DNA of 64,000 bases from Hoylesella oralis ATCC 33269 (GTDB taxonomy: Bacteria; Bacteroidota; Bacteroidia; Bacteroidales; Bacteroidaceae): the NCBI RefSeq assembly GCF_000185145.2, contig NZ_GL833119.1:1046668-1110667 (forward strand). The letters run 5' to 3'. The notes beneath the pieces were generated by a model. That model was not told the origin of the DNA. It made no database searches and was given only the letters and a program-made list of their open reading frames with translations. Positions within the stretch are counted from its first letter, which is position 1. Each line of letters begins with the position of its first letter. Shown piece by piece: positions 52,831 to 62,706 of the stretch. The position numbers and the translations under genes were made by a program.

Positions 52831-55533
52831 ATGAGGATATTGCGGATGTTTGTCTTTTCTTTTTCGTTTTGTTTGGCCTTTCCTTTGTATGCTCAAAGGG
52901 GATATCTAAGTCTGAATACCGATTCTGTTTTGGGTGTTTTGCGGTCGGGCTCGGCCGATAGAATTACCGAGGAGCGTATGAACAAGGGGCTCGTAATCAA
53001 TTCGCTCGATGCGCTGAACGGGCAGGCAGCGGGCGTGAACATTGCCTCGAGCGGTGCCGAACGTATGGCCATGCTGAGCAGTGTGCGCGTAAGAGGAACC
53101 ACATCGCTTACGGGTGGTAACGATCCGCTGGTAATCATCGACGGCGTGTCGTCCGATCTGGCTGCGCTGAGCAGCATCTATCCGGCCGATATCGAGAGCT
53201 TTACCATCTTGAAGAATGCCGCTGAAACGGCGCAATACGGTTCGCGCGGTGCCTCGGGAGTTATCGTTGTGGCCACCAAGAAAGGGCATGGCGGACAGTT
53301 TCATATATCTTACGAAGGTAACATGGGTTTCGAGTCGGTGTACAAAAACATGAAAATGTTGCGCCGCGATGGCTATATTTCTACCGCTAAAGCGTTGGGG
53401 ATAGACTATAACGACGGTGGTTTCGATACCGATTTTCCTGCATCTGTTACGCGTACCGGATTTGTTCAAAACCACCATGTGGCGTTCAGCGGAGGTACGG
53501 AAAGTTCCAATTACCGCGCTTCGCTCGGCTTTATGGAGCATAATACGGTAATAAAAATAGTGCAATACGATAACTTTGTGGCAAAATTAGACCTTTCGCA
53601 GCGGGCGTTCGACAATCTGCTGACGGTAGATCTTGGTGTGTTTGGCTCGTCTATGCACAGCAAAGATATCTTCGATGTGCAGCAACTGTTCTACTCGGCA
53701 GCCTCGCAAAATCCCACTTTCTCTACAGGAATGAATGCCAAGGGGGGCTGGGATAAGAACACGACTGCCTCGCAAATAAACCATCCTATGGCATTGTTGG
53801 GTGAGAAAAACGATGAGAAAAGCATGAATTTCAATACGCATCTTAAACTTACTTTCGATGTAATGAAGGATTTGAGGCTTACGTTGTTCGGCTCGTACAC
53901 TTATATCTCGACCGAAAATGCGCAGTTCTGTCCCACATGGGTGTGGGCGCAAGGGCAGGCATATCGCGGAGAACACAAGCAAGAAGACTGGTTTAGCAAC
54001 CTTACTTTAGACTACCGGCATACGTGGGGAGTGCATCATTTGGCGGCAACCCTGCTCGGTGAGTATCAAAAAAGCAATCGGTCGGGCTTTTGGACGCTTG
54101 TAAAAGGGTTTACGACCAACCTTTTCGGTTACGATAACTTGGCCGCAGGTTCCACCATTCCCTACGGTGGAACGGGATCGGGTTATGAAAGTCCGGCACT
54201 CGGATCGCTGATGGGCAGCTTTACTTATACGCTTTTAGATCGTTATTCGCTCACCCTGACCACACGAGCCGATGGCAGCAGCATGGTCGGGAAGAACAAT
54301 ACGTGGGGCTACTTCCCGTCTGTATCGGCGGAATGGAATGCGAAAGCCGAGTCTTTTATGCGCTCTTTGCGGTGGTTGAGCCAGCTGAAACTGCGCACAG
54401 GTTACGGAACTTCGGGTAATCTCGGTGGTATCAGTTCCTACAATTCGCTGCAACTTGTACGGCCGATCGGCATTGTTTCGTATGACGGAACACCCACTGT
54501 GACGATGGGAACCATAAGGAATGCGAACCCAGACCTAAGGTGGGAGACGCGTAGTACATTCAACATCGGCGCCGATATGGGCTTTTGGAGCAATCGTCTT
54601 GTACTTACAGCAGAATATTATTACTCGAAAACGAGCGATATGCTCTATCTCTACGACGTTCCGGTGCCCCCCTATGCCTATAATAAGTTACTTGCAAACA
54701 TAGGAGAGATGAGCAATAGCGGTCTCGAAATAGGTTTGGGGTTCACTCCTTTGCAACGAAAAGACATGGAACTTAACGTGAACGTGAACCTCAGTTTCCA
54801 AAAGAACAAGCTTATATCGTTGAGTGGAAACTATAAGGGTGCCTATATGTCGGCGGCAGACATCACGAGTATCGGCTCTCTAAATGGAGCTGGCTTCCAT
54901 GGAGGTAACAACAACATCGTGTATCAGATAGTAGGACAGCCGTTAGGTGTGTTTTATTTGCCTCATTGCACGGGACTTGTGAGGAATAACGATGGCTCTT
55001 ATCGCTATCAGATAGAAGACCTTGATAAGAACGGAACCGTGAATATCGAAGACGGCGGCGACCGCTATATCGCCGGACAGGCCACTCCGAAGCTGACGTT
55101 AGGCTCGAATATCAGCTTCAGATACAGAAATGTCGACGTTAGTTTGCAGATGAACGGCGCTTTCGGGCACAAGATATACAACGGAACCGCACTGACTTAC
55201 ATGAATATGTCGAGCTTTCCGGATTACAATGTAATGGTTCAAGCGCTGGTGCAGAATATCAAGGACCAGACTGCAACCGATTATTGGCTGGAGAAAGGCG
55301 ACTATCTAAACTTCGATTATCTTACTGTTGGGTGGAATGTTCCGCTGCATTCCAAGCATATCAGCTCGCTTCGATTGTCGTTAAGCGTTAACAATCTTGC
55401 CACGATAACGGGCTATAGCGGTCTTACACCTATGATTAACAGTTATGTGGTGAGCAACACATTGGGCATAGACGATAAGCGTTCTTATCCTTTGTACCGC
55501 TCTTATTCATTCGGTTTAAGCATTCAATTCTAA
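52831..55533 (+). CDS. SusC/RagA-family TonB-dependent receptor
   Basis: A 900-residue outer-membrane transporter that, with its SusD partner, imports oligosaccharides or peptides using TonB energy. After the signal peptide (to about residue 21) the plug starts almost at once (LVINSLDALNGQAAGVNI, SVRVRGTTSLTGGNDPLVIIDGV, YGSRGASGVIVVATKKG). The barrel ends SYSFGLSIQF. The N-terminal carboxypeptidase-like domain present in most SusC proteins is missing, which explains the short length. It is 4 bases from the SusD gene. The ligand is unknown. Confidence 0.94.
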   Translation: MRILRMFVFSFSFCLAFPLYAQRGYLSLNTDSVLGVLRSGSADRITEERMNKGLVINSLDALNGQAAGVNIASSGAERMAMLSSVRVRGTTSLTGGNDPLVIIDGVSSDLAALSSIYPADIESFTILKNAAETAQYGSRGASGVIVVATKKGHGGQFHISYEGNMGFESVYKNMKMLRRDGYISTAKALGIDYNDGGFDTDFPASVTRTGFVQNHHVAFSGGTESSNYRASLGFMEHNTVIKIVQYDNFVAKLDLSQRAFDNLLTVDLGVFGSSMHSKDIFDVQQLFYSAASQNPTFSTGMNAKGGWDKNTTASQINHPMALLGEKNDEKSMNFNTHLKLTFDVMKDLRLTLFGSYTYISTENAQFCPTWVWAQGQAYRGEHKQEDWFSNLTLDYRHTWGVHHLAATLLGEYQKSNRSGFWTLVKGFTTNLFGYDNLAAGSTIPYGGTGSGYESPALGSLMGSFTYTLLDRYSLTLTTRADGSSMVGKNNTWGYFPSVSAEWNAKAESFMRSLRWLSQLKLRTGYGTSGNLGGISSYNSLQLVRPIGIVSYDGTPTVTMGTIRNANPDLRWETRSTFNIGADMGFWSNRLVLTAEYYYSKTSDMLYLYDVPVPPYAYNKLLANIGEMSNSGLEIGLGFTPLQRKDMELNVNVNLSFQKNKLISLSGNYKGAYMSAADITSIGSLNGAGFHGGNNNIVYQIVGQPLGVFYLPHCTGLVRNNDGSYRYQIEDLDKNGTVNIEDGGDRYIAGQATPKLTLGSNISFRYRNVDVSLQMNGAFGHKIYNGTALTYMNMSSFPDYNVMVQALVQNIKDQTATDYWLEKGDYLNFDYLTVGWNVPLHSKHISSLRLSLSVNNLATITGYSGLTPMINSYVVSNTLGIDDKRSYPLYRSYSFGLSIQF

Positions 55534-55537
55534 GAAT

Positions 55538-57148
55538 ATGAAACATTTTGCAGTCATTATATTGGTGTTATTGTCGCTTACATCGTGTCTTGATGAGCAC
55601 CCGAGAGACCAGATACCGGAGGCGGAAGCATACACTTCGGCAAAAAGTCTGTACATCAATGCCGTGTCCACATTATATAATTATATAGGAGGGCATGCTG
55701 ATAGTGAGGGATTGCAGGGTACCTATCGCGGCGTGTACGACTATAATACGTTCACGACCGATGAGGCTATGCTCCCTACAAGAGGCGGCGACTGGTACGA
55801 CGGGGGCTTCTGGCAGAACTTATACCTGCACCGTTGGACATCTACCGACCGCTCTTTGTACGATACTTGGGGCTATCTGTATAAGGTGATTGTGATTTGC
55901 AACCGCTCTCTGGTGCGTATTGAGGAGAATAAGGCGTTGCTTACGGATGCGCAAAAGGCGGCTTACGAAGCTGAAGTACGTGCTGTGCGTGCCATGTATT
56001 ATTATTACCTTATAGATATGTTCGGCAATGTACCGCTCGTAGTTTCCGAGGGAACCTCTATTAAGGATATAGAACAGAGCAGCCGGAGTAAGGTTTTTCG
56101 TTTTGTATTCGATGAATTTCAGGCTGTTGCACCGCTGCTTCCCAACGAACACAGCAACCGAGAAGGTGCTTATTACGGGCGCATCACCCGTCCTGTAGTG
56201 TGGTTCTTGCTGGCCAAACTCGCACTGAATGCAGAGGTATATGCCGACAACGATTGGACCGATGGCACAAAACTTGATGGTAAGAATATCTATTTTACGG
56301 TGGCAGGGCGCAGGCTCAACGCTTGGCAGACAGTGGAATGTTACGCCGATTCGATAGCTTCGGCCGGCTATTCTCTTGAGGATAATTACGCTAAAAACTT
56401 CACAGTGCACAACGAGAGCAGTGTGGAAAACATCTTTACCATACCGATGAACAAGATTGTCTATGCCAATCAATTCCATTATTTGTTCAGAAGTCGGCAT
56501 TATAGGCATGGGGATATGTTGGGAATGGGTTCTGAAAACGGGACGAGTGCTACCGTTTCAACGGTCGAAACCTATGGCTACGGCACGGGAAACGTGGACG
56601 CCCGTTACGCCTTGAACTTCTATTCAGACACGCTGCGGGTGGATGGAAGCGTTGTTTACCTTAGCAAAGACAAGCCGTTGGTGTATATGCCGTTGGAGGT
56701 AAAGCTCGATCTGACGGGCACGGAATATGAAAAGACCGCCGGTGCACGTATGAGCAAGTACGAGATAGACCGCACTGCATACTTGGATGGAAAGCTGCAA
56801 GACAACGATATCGTGCTGTTCCGTTACGCCGATGTACTGTTGATGACGGCGGAAGCCAAGGTGCGTAACGGTGAAAACGGCGATAGGGAATTGAACCGAG
56901 TGCGGGCAAGAGCTGGCATGCCGGCACGCTCTGCTACGCTTAAGAATATTCTCGACGAACGTTTGTTGGAACTGATGTGGGAGGGATGGCGCCGACAAGA
57001 CCTCATCAGGTTCGGCAAATTCTCCTCGTCTTACGACCAACGACCGCAGTTGGATGGCGAGAGCAGCGGCTATACCACCGTATTCCCCATTCCCGATGCG
57101 GTATGCAAACTGAATGTAAACCTAAAGCAAAATTCCGGATATAAGTAA
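55538..57148 (+). CDS. SusD/RagB-family surface lipoprotein
   Basis: A 536-residue lipoprotein (lipobox LTSC, C17) that forms the lid of the SusC channel and captures ligand. Typical pieces are YTSAKSLYINAVSTLYNYI, the TPR-like helices around AAYEAEVRAVRAMYYYYLIDMFGNVPLV and LLAKLALNAEVY, and the C-terminal domain ending VFPIPDAVCKLNVNLKQNSGY, with ELMWEGWRRQDLIRFGKF. It shares the promoter at 52768-52799 with SusC. No glycosidase, protease or regulator is adjacent, so the substrate cannot be inferred. Confidence 0.94.
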   Translation: MKHFAVIILVLLSLTSCLDEHPRDQIPEAEAYTSAKSLYINAVSTLYNYIGGHADSEGLQGTYRGVYDYNTFTTDEAMLPTRGGDWYDGGFWQNLYLHRWTSTDRSLYDTWGYLYKVIVICNRSLVRIEENKALLTDAQKAAYEAEVRAVRAMYYYYLIDMFGNVPLVVSEGTSIKDIEQSSRSKVFRFVFDEFQAVAPLLPNEHSNREGAYYGRITRPVVWFLLAKLALNAEVYADNDWTDGTKLDGKNIYFTVAGRRLNAWQTVECYADSIASAGYSLEDNYAKNFTVHNESSVENIFTIPMNKIVYANQFHYLFRSRHYRHGDMLGMGSENGTSATVSTVETYGYGTGNVDARYALNFYSDTLRVDGSVVYLSKDKPLVYMPLEVKLDLTGTEYEKTAGARMSKYEIDRTAYLDGKLQDNDIVLFRYADVLLMTAEAKVRNGENGDRELNRVRARAGMPARSATLKNILDERLLELMWEGWRRQDLIRFGKFSSSYDQRPQLDGESSGYTTVFPIPDAVCKLNVNLKQNSGYK

Positions 57149-57500
57149 TGACAACCACCGTGTCTTATAAGTATGCCGCCCTTTCGGCTTTGGTAAAAAA
57201 ACGCGATGAAGATGAGTTTCTCCCGTTAAAAGTACCGATGCCGTGTGCATTGGCGGCATTCTTCGACTGCGATTGATAGCACCTTTGCCTTCTTATGCTG
57301 ATGAATAGCATCGGTTGATGGAACCTGTGCCCGAGGAATTGCGGACGAATACCGTTACCGGTAGCAAACAATTCATCCGATTGTTCTAAGCAATGATGTG
57401 AATACTTAAGATGAAAGAGCGACGCAACTATTTGCAAGAGAACGAACGATTGATGAACTGATTACAGACAGATATGCCGATCTGCCCCCACAGACCGTAC
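57149..57500. other. Convergent intergenic region between SusD and the C1 peptidase gene
   Basis: 352 bases between two convergent genes. A 90-codon minus-strand frame exists but has no recognisable features. No clean terminator hairpin was found. Nothing else is seen. Confidence 0.45.
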
Positions 57501-58907
57501 TTAATCATCCATTCCGAACAGTGGATCGTCGGGCGCAACCATCGTTGCTTTCTGCTCAGAGGCCTTGAGTATATTCTCTGGAACGTACTTCTTGTCGATA
57601 ACCATGCGGAAAGAAAACTCGTTGAACCAGCGGTCTGTCATGATGAGATAGCCTTTCTGTCCGTAGTCGGGGCCCCAACTGTTTTCCACTTTCCATTTCT
57701 TTGGTTGTCCTTTCTCGTCCAGATCAACCGCTGTGAGCGTCATGGCATGGGTGCTTCCACTATCGAATGTGGCAATACGGTCGGCCTTATTCATGCCGAA
57801 AGTAGTACCGAAAAGCGAACCATAATCATAATTCTCGGTATCAAGATAGCCTCGCTTGCGGTCTAACTGCTTACCCACATCGTAGCTGGAGTACAGTTTA
57901 TGTCCGTCTTGTAGCGATGCAATAGCCATTCGGGCAATATCTTCTATGGGCAAATTCACATATTTCCAGTTATGTCCGTCGTACATGTGTCGGTCGTATT
58001 CCACCTCGTAAGTCTTGTAATACGGCCTGCGCGGATCGTTCATAGCCATAATGAAAGAGCCGTTGAGGGCCTTTCCGACCGTTTCTTTGTAGAATTCGAG
58101 CGGTGTATACCGTTTGACCGGCGTAAGTGCCTTGCCCTCTTTGTTGGTGAAGGCGTATGTGAAATCTCTTACAGGATCACCGATTGTGAGCGTTAGAATG
58201 TGATATATCGAAGACAGCATCTCTGTCTTGCGGGCTTGGATGGCCGTTGTTTTCTTACCATCTGCCACCATTCGGCGTAATTCCAAGCCATATTCACGCA
58301 GTTTAGATGATATCATGCGGGCCATGATCTTGGTGTTATCGGTAGAATAGGTTTCGGGCATCACGCTCATAGGTACCAGTCCGTATTTCTCTGCGAGGTC
58401 GGCAACGCCGCAAAATGTACCGCCATCGTTGATTGGATTCTTAAAGAAGAATTGCACACGGGCATCCGTAAGAGGCTTCTTTGCATTGTCTATCACGCCT
58501 TGAAGCATCAAATTAGCCTTTTCTAACTGGTCGTAAAAGAAGAGATAAGCCTGTGAATACTCCACAGACAGTGTATCTTGATGCGCTTTAGCGAAGTTTG
58601 CGCGCAATACATTTAGTCCGGAGAACATCCAGCAGCGCCCGCTACTCTGCTGATTGTGTATGTTTTGCTTGGGTGTTTCTACGCTGAAATAAGTATCTAC
58701 CGTTCCTTTATTGGCGTAATTCTTTGCCAAATCGTCGATATTATTGGATGCAATGGCGTTGAAGAGCGCCTTACTGGTGGAGGAATGAACCTGCGCCATG
58801 TCTATTTTTTCGAGCATCTGTGGCGATATTCCGCCATCTTTAGTTTGTGCGATCATAACTGATGAAACTGCTAAACAAGTGCTTAATAATGCGATTTTCC
58901 TGTTCAT
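57501..58907 (-). CDS. Secreted C1-family cysteine peptidase (aminopeptidase C/bleomycin hydrolase type)
   Basis: A 468-residue papain-fold peptidase of the PepC/bleomycin hydrolase group. The catalytic site is QSSGRCWMFS (Cys 92, with the oxyanion Gln 87), followed by GSTHAMTL (His) and ENSWG (Asn). Unlike cytoplasmic PepC it has a signal peptide (MNRKIALLSTCLAVSSVMIAQ), so it acts in the periplasm or outside, probably on peptides. The start is the ATG at 58907; the frame stays open upstream to a TTG at 58976 that lies in the duplicated promoter block and is not used. Family members are usually hexameric aminopeptidases. Confidence 0.93.
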   Translation of the reverse strand: MNRKIALLSTCLAVSSVMIAQTKDGGISPQMLEKIDMAQVHSSTSKALFNAIASNNIDDLAKNYANKGTVDTYFSVETPKQNIHNQQSSGRCWMFSGLNVLRANFAKAHQDTLSVEYSQAYLFFYDQLEKANLMLQGVIDNAKKPLTDARVQFFFKNPINDGGTFCGVADLAEKYGLVPMSVMPETYSTDNTKIMARMISSKLREYGLELRRMVADGKKTTAIQARKTEMLSSIYHILTLTIGDPVRDFTYAFTNKEGKALTPVKRYTPLEFYKETVGKALNGSFIMAMNDPRRPYYKTYEVEYDRHMYDGHNWKYVNLPIEDIARMAIASLQDGHKLYSSYDVGKQLDRKRGYLDTENYDYGSLFGTTFGMNKADRIATFDSGSTHAMTLTAVDLDEKGQPKKWKVENSWGPDYGQKGYLIMTDRWFNEFSFRMVIDKKYVPENILKASEQKATMVAPDDPLFGMDD

Positions 58908-58940
58908 AGGTGCTTTGTAGAATTCATTTAATTTATAAAA

Positions 58941-59072
58941 ATAGTGCAAACGAGTGCAATGAAAGCCTGCTTTCAAATTGCCGAGTGCAGCCTATTTTCT
59001 GCAAAGATAGTGCAAACGAGTGCAATGAAAGCTTGCTTTCAAATTGCCGAGTGAGACCTATCTTCTGCAAAG
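58941..59072. repeat. 66-bp tandem repeat in the promoter region of the C1 peptidase gene
   Basis: Copy 1 is 58941-59006 and copy 2 is 59007-59072, nearly identical. Each holds GAGTGCAATGAAAGC, a palindrome-like GAAAGC(N2)GCTTTC and, at its right end, CTGCAAAG. The 66-base period carries the minus-strand -7 box TATCTTTG, so the promoter itself is duplicated. Confidence 0.9.
59002..59009 (-). promoter_or_regulatory. Proximal -7 box of the C1 peptidase gene
   Basis: Minus-strand TATCTTTG spanning the junction of the two 66-bp repeats, about 95 bases from the ATG at 58907. Confidence 0.55.
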
Positions 59073-59075
59073 ATA
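59068..59075 (-). promoter_or_regulatory. Distal -7 box of the C1 peptidase gene
   Basis: A second TATCTTTG exactly 66 bases upstream of the first, at the outer end of repeat copy 2. Confidence 0.55.
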
Positions 59076-59362
59076 GTGCTTTTTTCTTGGTTCCACAAAA
59101 GATTTTGAACAAGAAAGAGTTATCTTTTTAAGAAACAGATATACGGTTTATATTTAATAGGTCTATAAAATGTTGCCGATAAATAGTACTTCTATCGGCG
59201 ATAGATATACTGTCTGCCGACGAAAGAAAGCAGACGTAATGCTGCGAATGGGTATTTATATTTCATTTACATAGTCATTCGCAATATAACGCCGATTTAT
59301 TTCAATAAACATATATACTGCATGGAAGCAAGATATCCGGCTCTAAATAAAGTTCCTTTTAT
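59076..59362. other. Non-coding region between the C1 peptidase gene and dxs
   Basis: About 290 AT-rich bases separating two divergent promoters. An ATG at 59322 opens the dxs frame but lies upstream of the dxs promoter. No gene or further repeat was seen. Confidence 0.5.
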
Positions 59363-59393
59363 TTTGTTTTGTTCCCGAATTGCATTACCTTTG
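59363..59393 (+). promoter_or_regulatory. Promoter of dxs-trkA-trkH
   Basis: -33 TTTG (59363-59366) and -7 TACCTTTG (59386-59393) are separated by exactly 19 bases. Transcription would start about 18 bases before the dxs ATG. Confidence 0.75.
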
Positions 59394-59417
59394 CATGGTT
59401 ATTCATACCGAATTTCG

Positions 59418-61325
59418 ATGGATGAAAGTAAATTTGGATTATTAAGCAAGATCAATTATCCGGCAGACTTGCGCCGGTTAGACATCGAACAGTTGCCGGA
59501 TGTTTGCAAAGAATTGCGGAGGGATATCATCGAAGAGGTATCGGTAAATCCGGGACATTTTGCTTCTTCGTTAGGCGTTGTGGAGATAACGGTGGCTTTA
59601 CACTACGTTTTCGATACGCCGGACGACCGTATCGTGTGGGACGTAGGGCATCAGGCTTACGGACATAAGATACTTACAGGGCGGCGAGATATATTTTGTA
59701 CCAATCGTAAATTGCGAGGTGTCAGGCCTTTTCCTACGCCCTGTGAGAGCGAGTACGATACTTTTGCCTGCGGACATGCATCGAATTCCATCTCTGCAGC
59801 GCTGGGTATGGCCGTTTCGGCTAAGAAAACAGGCCACGAAAACCGCCATGTAGTGGCCGTAATCGGTGATGGTTCTATGAGTGGAGGGCTGGCTTTCGAG
59901 GGATTGAATAATGTTTCGTCTACGCCGAACGATTTGTTGATCGTGCTTAACGATAACGACATGAGCATCGATCGAGCCGTAGGAGGAATGGAAAAATATC
60001 TGCTCAATCTCGATACCAACGAAACCTACAACCGTTTGCGCTTTAAGGCATCGCAATGGTTGCATGCAAAAGGCTACCTTAACGAAAACAGACGTAAGGG
60101 CATTATCCGCCTGAATAATGCCATCAAATCGGCCATCAGTCATCAACAGAATATCTTCGAAGGCATGAATATACGCTATTTCGGGCCGTTTGATGGGCAT
60201 GATGTGAAGGAAATAGTACGTGTGTTGCGACAGTTGAAAGACATGAAAGGGCCGAAACTCCTGCATCTTCATACCACCAAAGGCAAGGGCTACGAGCCTG
60301 CGGAGAGGAGTGCAACCATCTGGCATGCACCGGGGAAGTTCGATGCCTCTACGGGTGAACGGCTTGTTACCGACTGCTCGCAGCGACCGCCCAAGTATCA
60401 AGAGGTGTTCGGGCATACGCTCTTAGAGCTTGCAGAAGCCAATGAACGTATCGTAGGCGTAACTCCTGCGATGCCTACAGGCTGCTCTATGAACATTATG
60501 ATGGAGAAGTTTCCCGATCGGACATTCGATGTAGGTATAGCAGAGGGGCATGCCGTTACCTTTTCGGGCGGCATGGCGAAAGACGGACTGGTACCTTTTT
60601 GTAACATATACAGTGCGTTTGCACAGCGTGCCTACGACAATATTATCCACGATGTGGCGCTGTTGAACCTACCGGTAGTACTGTGTTTCGACCGTGCAGG
60701 CTTGGTGGGAGAGGACGGTCCTACGCATCATGGTGTGTTCGATATAGCTGCTTTGCTCCCTGTTCCTAATATCACCATCGCTTCTCCTATGAATGCACAT
60801 GAGCTGAGGCGACTGATGTACACGGCTCAACTGCCCGATAAAGGTACGTTCGTGATACGTTATCCGCGCGGAAACAGCGATACTGTGAACTGGGGATGCC
60901 CGCTCGAAGAAATCAAGGTGGGCACCGGACGTAAGATAAAGAGTGGCAACGACGTGGCTGTGTTGAGCCTCGGACCGCTCGGGAACGATGCTCTTGAAGC
61001 GATAACCGAGGCTGAAACTGAAGCTGCAAATGCCGGTGAGCCGCGCTCGATTGCGCTCTACGACATGCGTTTTGCCAAACCGCTCGACGAAGATATACTG
61101 AATGAAGTGGGCACACGGTTCTCGAAAATCGTCACGATAGAAGATGGAGTGCGCAATGGCGGTATGGGTTCGGCTGTTTTAGATTGGATGAACGACCACA
61201 AGTTCAAGCCTGAAGTGGTGCGAATGGGTGTGCCTGATAAGTTTATAGAGCACGGAACGGTAGAACAGCTCCGTGAAATCGTAGGATTGGATAAAAAATC
61301 TATTAAGAAAGTATTGCTGCAATGA
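59418..61325 (+). CDS. dxs: 1-Deoxy-D-xylulose-5-phosphate synthase
   Basis: A 635-residue thiamine-diphosphate enzyme that condenses pyruvate and glyceraldehyde 3-phosphate, the entry step of the MEP isoprenoid pathway. Signatures are [17 protein letters not shown], the ThDP motif [21 protein letters not shown] (in two parts), [18 protein letters not shown] and the C-terminal transketolase domain with [15 protein letters not shown]. The start at 59418 (MDESKFGLL) is forced by the promoter; an ATG at 59322 is upstream of it. It overlaps trkA by four bases. Confidence 0.96.
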   Translation: MDESKFGLLSKINYPADLRRLDIEQLPDVCKELRRDIIEEVSVNPGHFASSLGVVEITVALHYVFDTPDDRIVWDVGHQAYGHKILTGRRDIFCTNRKLRGVRPFPTPCESEYDTFACGHASNSISAALGMAVSAKKTGHENRHVVAVIGDGSMSGGLAFEGLNNVSSTPNDLLIVLNDNDMSIDRAVGGMEKYLLNLDTNETYNRLRFKASQWLHAKGYLNENRRKGIIRLNNAIKSAISHQQNIFEGMNIRYFGPFDGHDVKEIVRVLRQLKDMKGPKLLHLHTTKGKGYEPAERSATIWHAPGKFDASTGERLVTDCSQRPPKYQEVFGHTLLELAEANERIVGVTPAMPTGCSMNIMMEKFPDRTFDVGIAEGHAVTFSGGMAKDGLVPFCNIYSAFAQRAYDNIIHDVALLNLPVVLCFDRAGLVGEDGPTHHGVFDIAALLPVPNITIASPMNAHELRRLMYTAQLPDKGTFVIRYPRGNSDTVNWGCPLEEIKVGTGRKIKSGNDVAVLSLGPLGNDALEAITEAETEAANAGEPRSIALYDMRFAKPLDEDILNEVGTRFSKIVTIEDGVRNGGMGSAVLDWMNDHKFKPEVVRMGVPDKFIEHGTVEQLREIVGLDKKSIKKVLLQ

Positions 61326-62665
61326 AGATAATCATTACCGGTGCTTATGTCATCGGAACCCACTTGGCCAAGCTCTTGTCGCGCGATCATGAAGACATAA
61401 CGCTAATAGATGAGGACATCGAACGGTTGAACAAAATCAATACCGAGTTCGATCTGCTTACCATGCAGGCCATGCCTAACAGTATAAAAGCGTTGAAGGA
61501 GGCGGGCGTGAGCAATGCTGATCTGTTCATAGCCGTTACGCCCGACGAAAATTTGAATATGACTTCGTGCATGTTGGCCAAGGCTCTGGGGGCTAAAAAG
61601 ACCGTGGCTAAGATCGATGATGCGGAGTACACGGAGCCACAGTTGCATGAGTTTTTCTCGAATCTTGGGGTAAGTTCCATCATTTGTCCGGAGATGTTGG
61701 CCGCAAAGGATATTAATAATGGCTTGAAAATGTCGTGGGTTAGGCAGCGTTGGGATGTGCACGACGGAGCTTTGGTAATGCTCGGAATTAAGTTGCGCGA
61801 AACGTGTGAGATACTTAACCGTCCGTTGAAAGACCTTTGCGGGCCCGATGATCCTTACCATGTCGTGGCCATTAAGCGCGACGGAGATACCATTATTCCG
61901 GGCGGAAACGATGAACTAAAGCTCTATGATCTTGTTTATTTCATGACTACAAAGCAGTATATTCCCCTTATTCGTAAGATGGTAGGGAAGGAACATTATA
62001 TAGATGTGAAGAATGTAATGATAATGGGAGGCGGCTCGACGGCCGTTCGAGCCGTTGAAACCATGCCTGAATACATGCATGCAAAGATCATTGAGATCGA
62101 CGAGAAGCGCTGTGAAGAGCTGAATGAACTACTGAGAACCGACAAAACATTGGTGATTAACGGCGACGGACGCGACACCTATCTGCTCAAGGAAGAGGGA
62201 ATAAACAACACGCAGGCATTCGTTGCCCTTACCGGAAATGCCGAAACGAACATTCTTGCATGCCTCACAGCTAAGCGACTCGGTGTGAGAAAGACCGTTG
62301 CTGTGGTAGAAAATTTGGATTATGTGAGCATGGCGGAGAGTTTGGATATAGGAACCATTATCAACAAGAAAGCCATTGCGGCCAGCCATATATACCAGAT
62401 GATGCTCGATGCCAATGTGATGAACGTAAGATTTCTTATGACAGTGAACGCCGATGTGGCCGAGTTTGTGCCGCAAGAGGGGGCAAGAGTTACCAAAAAA
62501 CCGGTGCGCGAACTGGGCTTGCCGCGCGGTATGACTATCGGAGGTATTGTGAGAAACGGCGAAGGAATGCTTGTCTCGGGTAACACTTTGATACAGGCAG
62601 GCGACACGGTTGTGGTGTTCTGCTACGGTCTGAATATGAAGAATATCGAGAAGTTCTTCATTTAA
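61322..62665 (+). CDS. trkA: Trk potassium uptake regulatory protein TrkA
   Basis: A 447-residue cytoplasmic gating subunit of the Trk potassium transporter, with two RCK_N (Rossmann) and two RCK_C domains. The first domain starts [18 protein letters not shown] and the second [15 protein letters not shown]. In the first nucleotide-binding loop the central glycine of G-x-G-x-x-G is replaced by tyrosine (G7-A-Y9-V-I-G12), and the second loop is also irregular, so nucleotide binding may be altered. It overlaps dxs (ATGA) and precedes trkH by 41 bases. Confidence 0.92.
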   Translation: MKIIITGAYVIGTHLAKLLSRDHEDITLIDEDIERLNKINTEFDLLTMQAMPNSIKALKEAGVSNADLFIAVTPDENLNMTSCMLAKALGAKKTVAKIDDAEYTEPQLHEFFSNLGVSSIICPEMLAAKDINNGLKMSWVRQRWDVHDGALVMLGIKLRETCEILNRPLKDLCGPDDPYHVVAIKRDGDTIIPGGNDELKLYDLVYFMTTKQYIPLIRKMVGKEHYIDVKNVMIMGGGSTAVRAVETMPEYMHAKIIEIDEKRCEELNELLRTDKTLVINGDGRDTYLLKEEGINNTQAFVALTGNAETNILACLTAKRLGVRKTVAVVENLDYVSMAESLDIGTIINKKAIAASHIYQMMLDANVMNVRFLMTVNADVAEFVPQEGARVTKKPVRELGLPRGMTIGGIVRNGEGMLVSGNTLIQAGDTVVVFCYGLNMKNIEKFFI

Positions 62666-62706
62666 GCATAACAAACAATGCCGTCTGGGGCGGCTTTTTA
62701 GGAGGA

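Noticed and set aside
57165..57437. Minus-strand frame of 90 codons between SusD and the peptidase gene
   Set aside because: No start context, promoter or recognisable sequence; more likely chance in a convergent gap.
58941..59072. 66-bp repeats as a CRISPR array
   Set aside because: Two directly abutting units with no unique spacers and no cas genes.
62680..62699. Terminator between trkA and trkH
   Set aside because: Only a 4-base GCCG/CGGC stem precedes the T-run; too weak to call, and the genes belong together.
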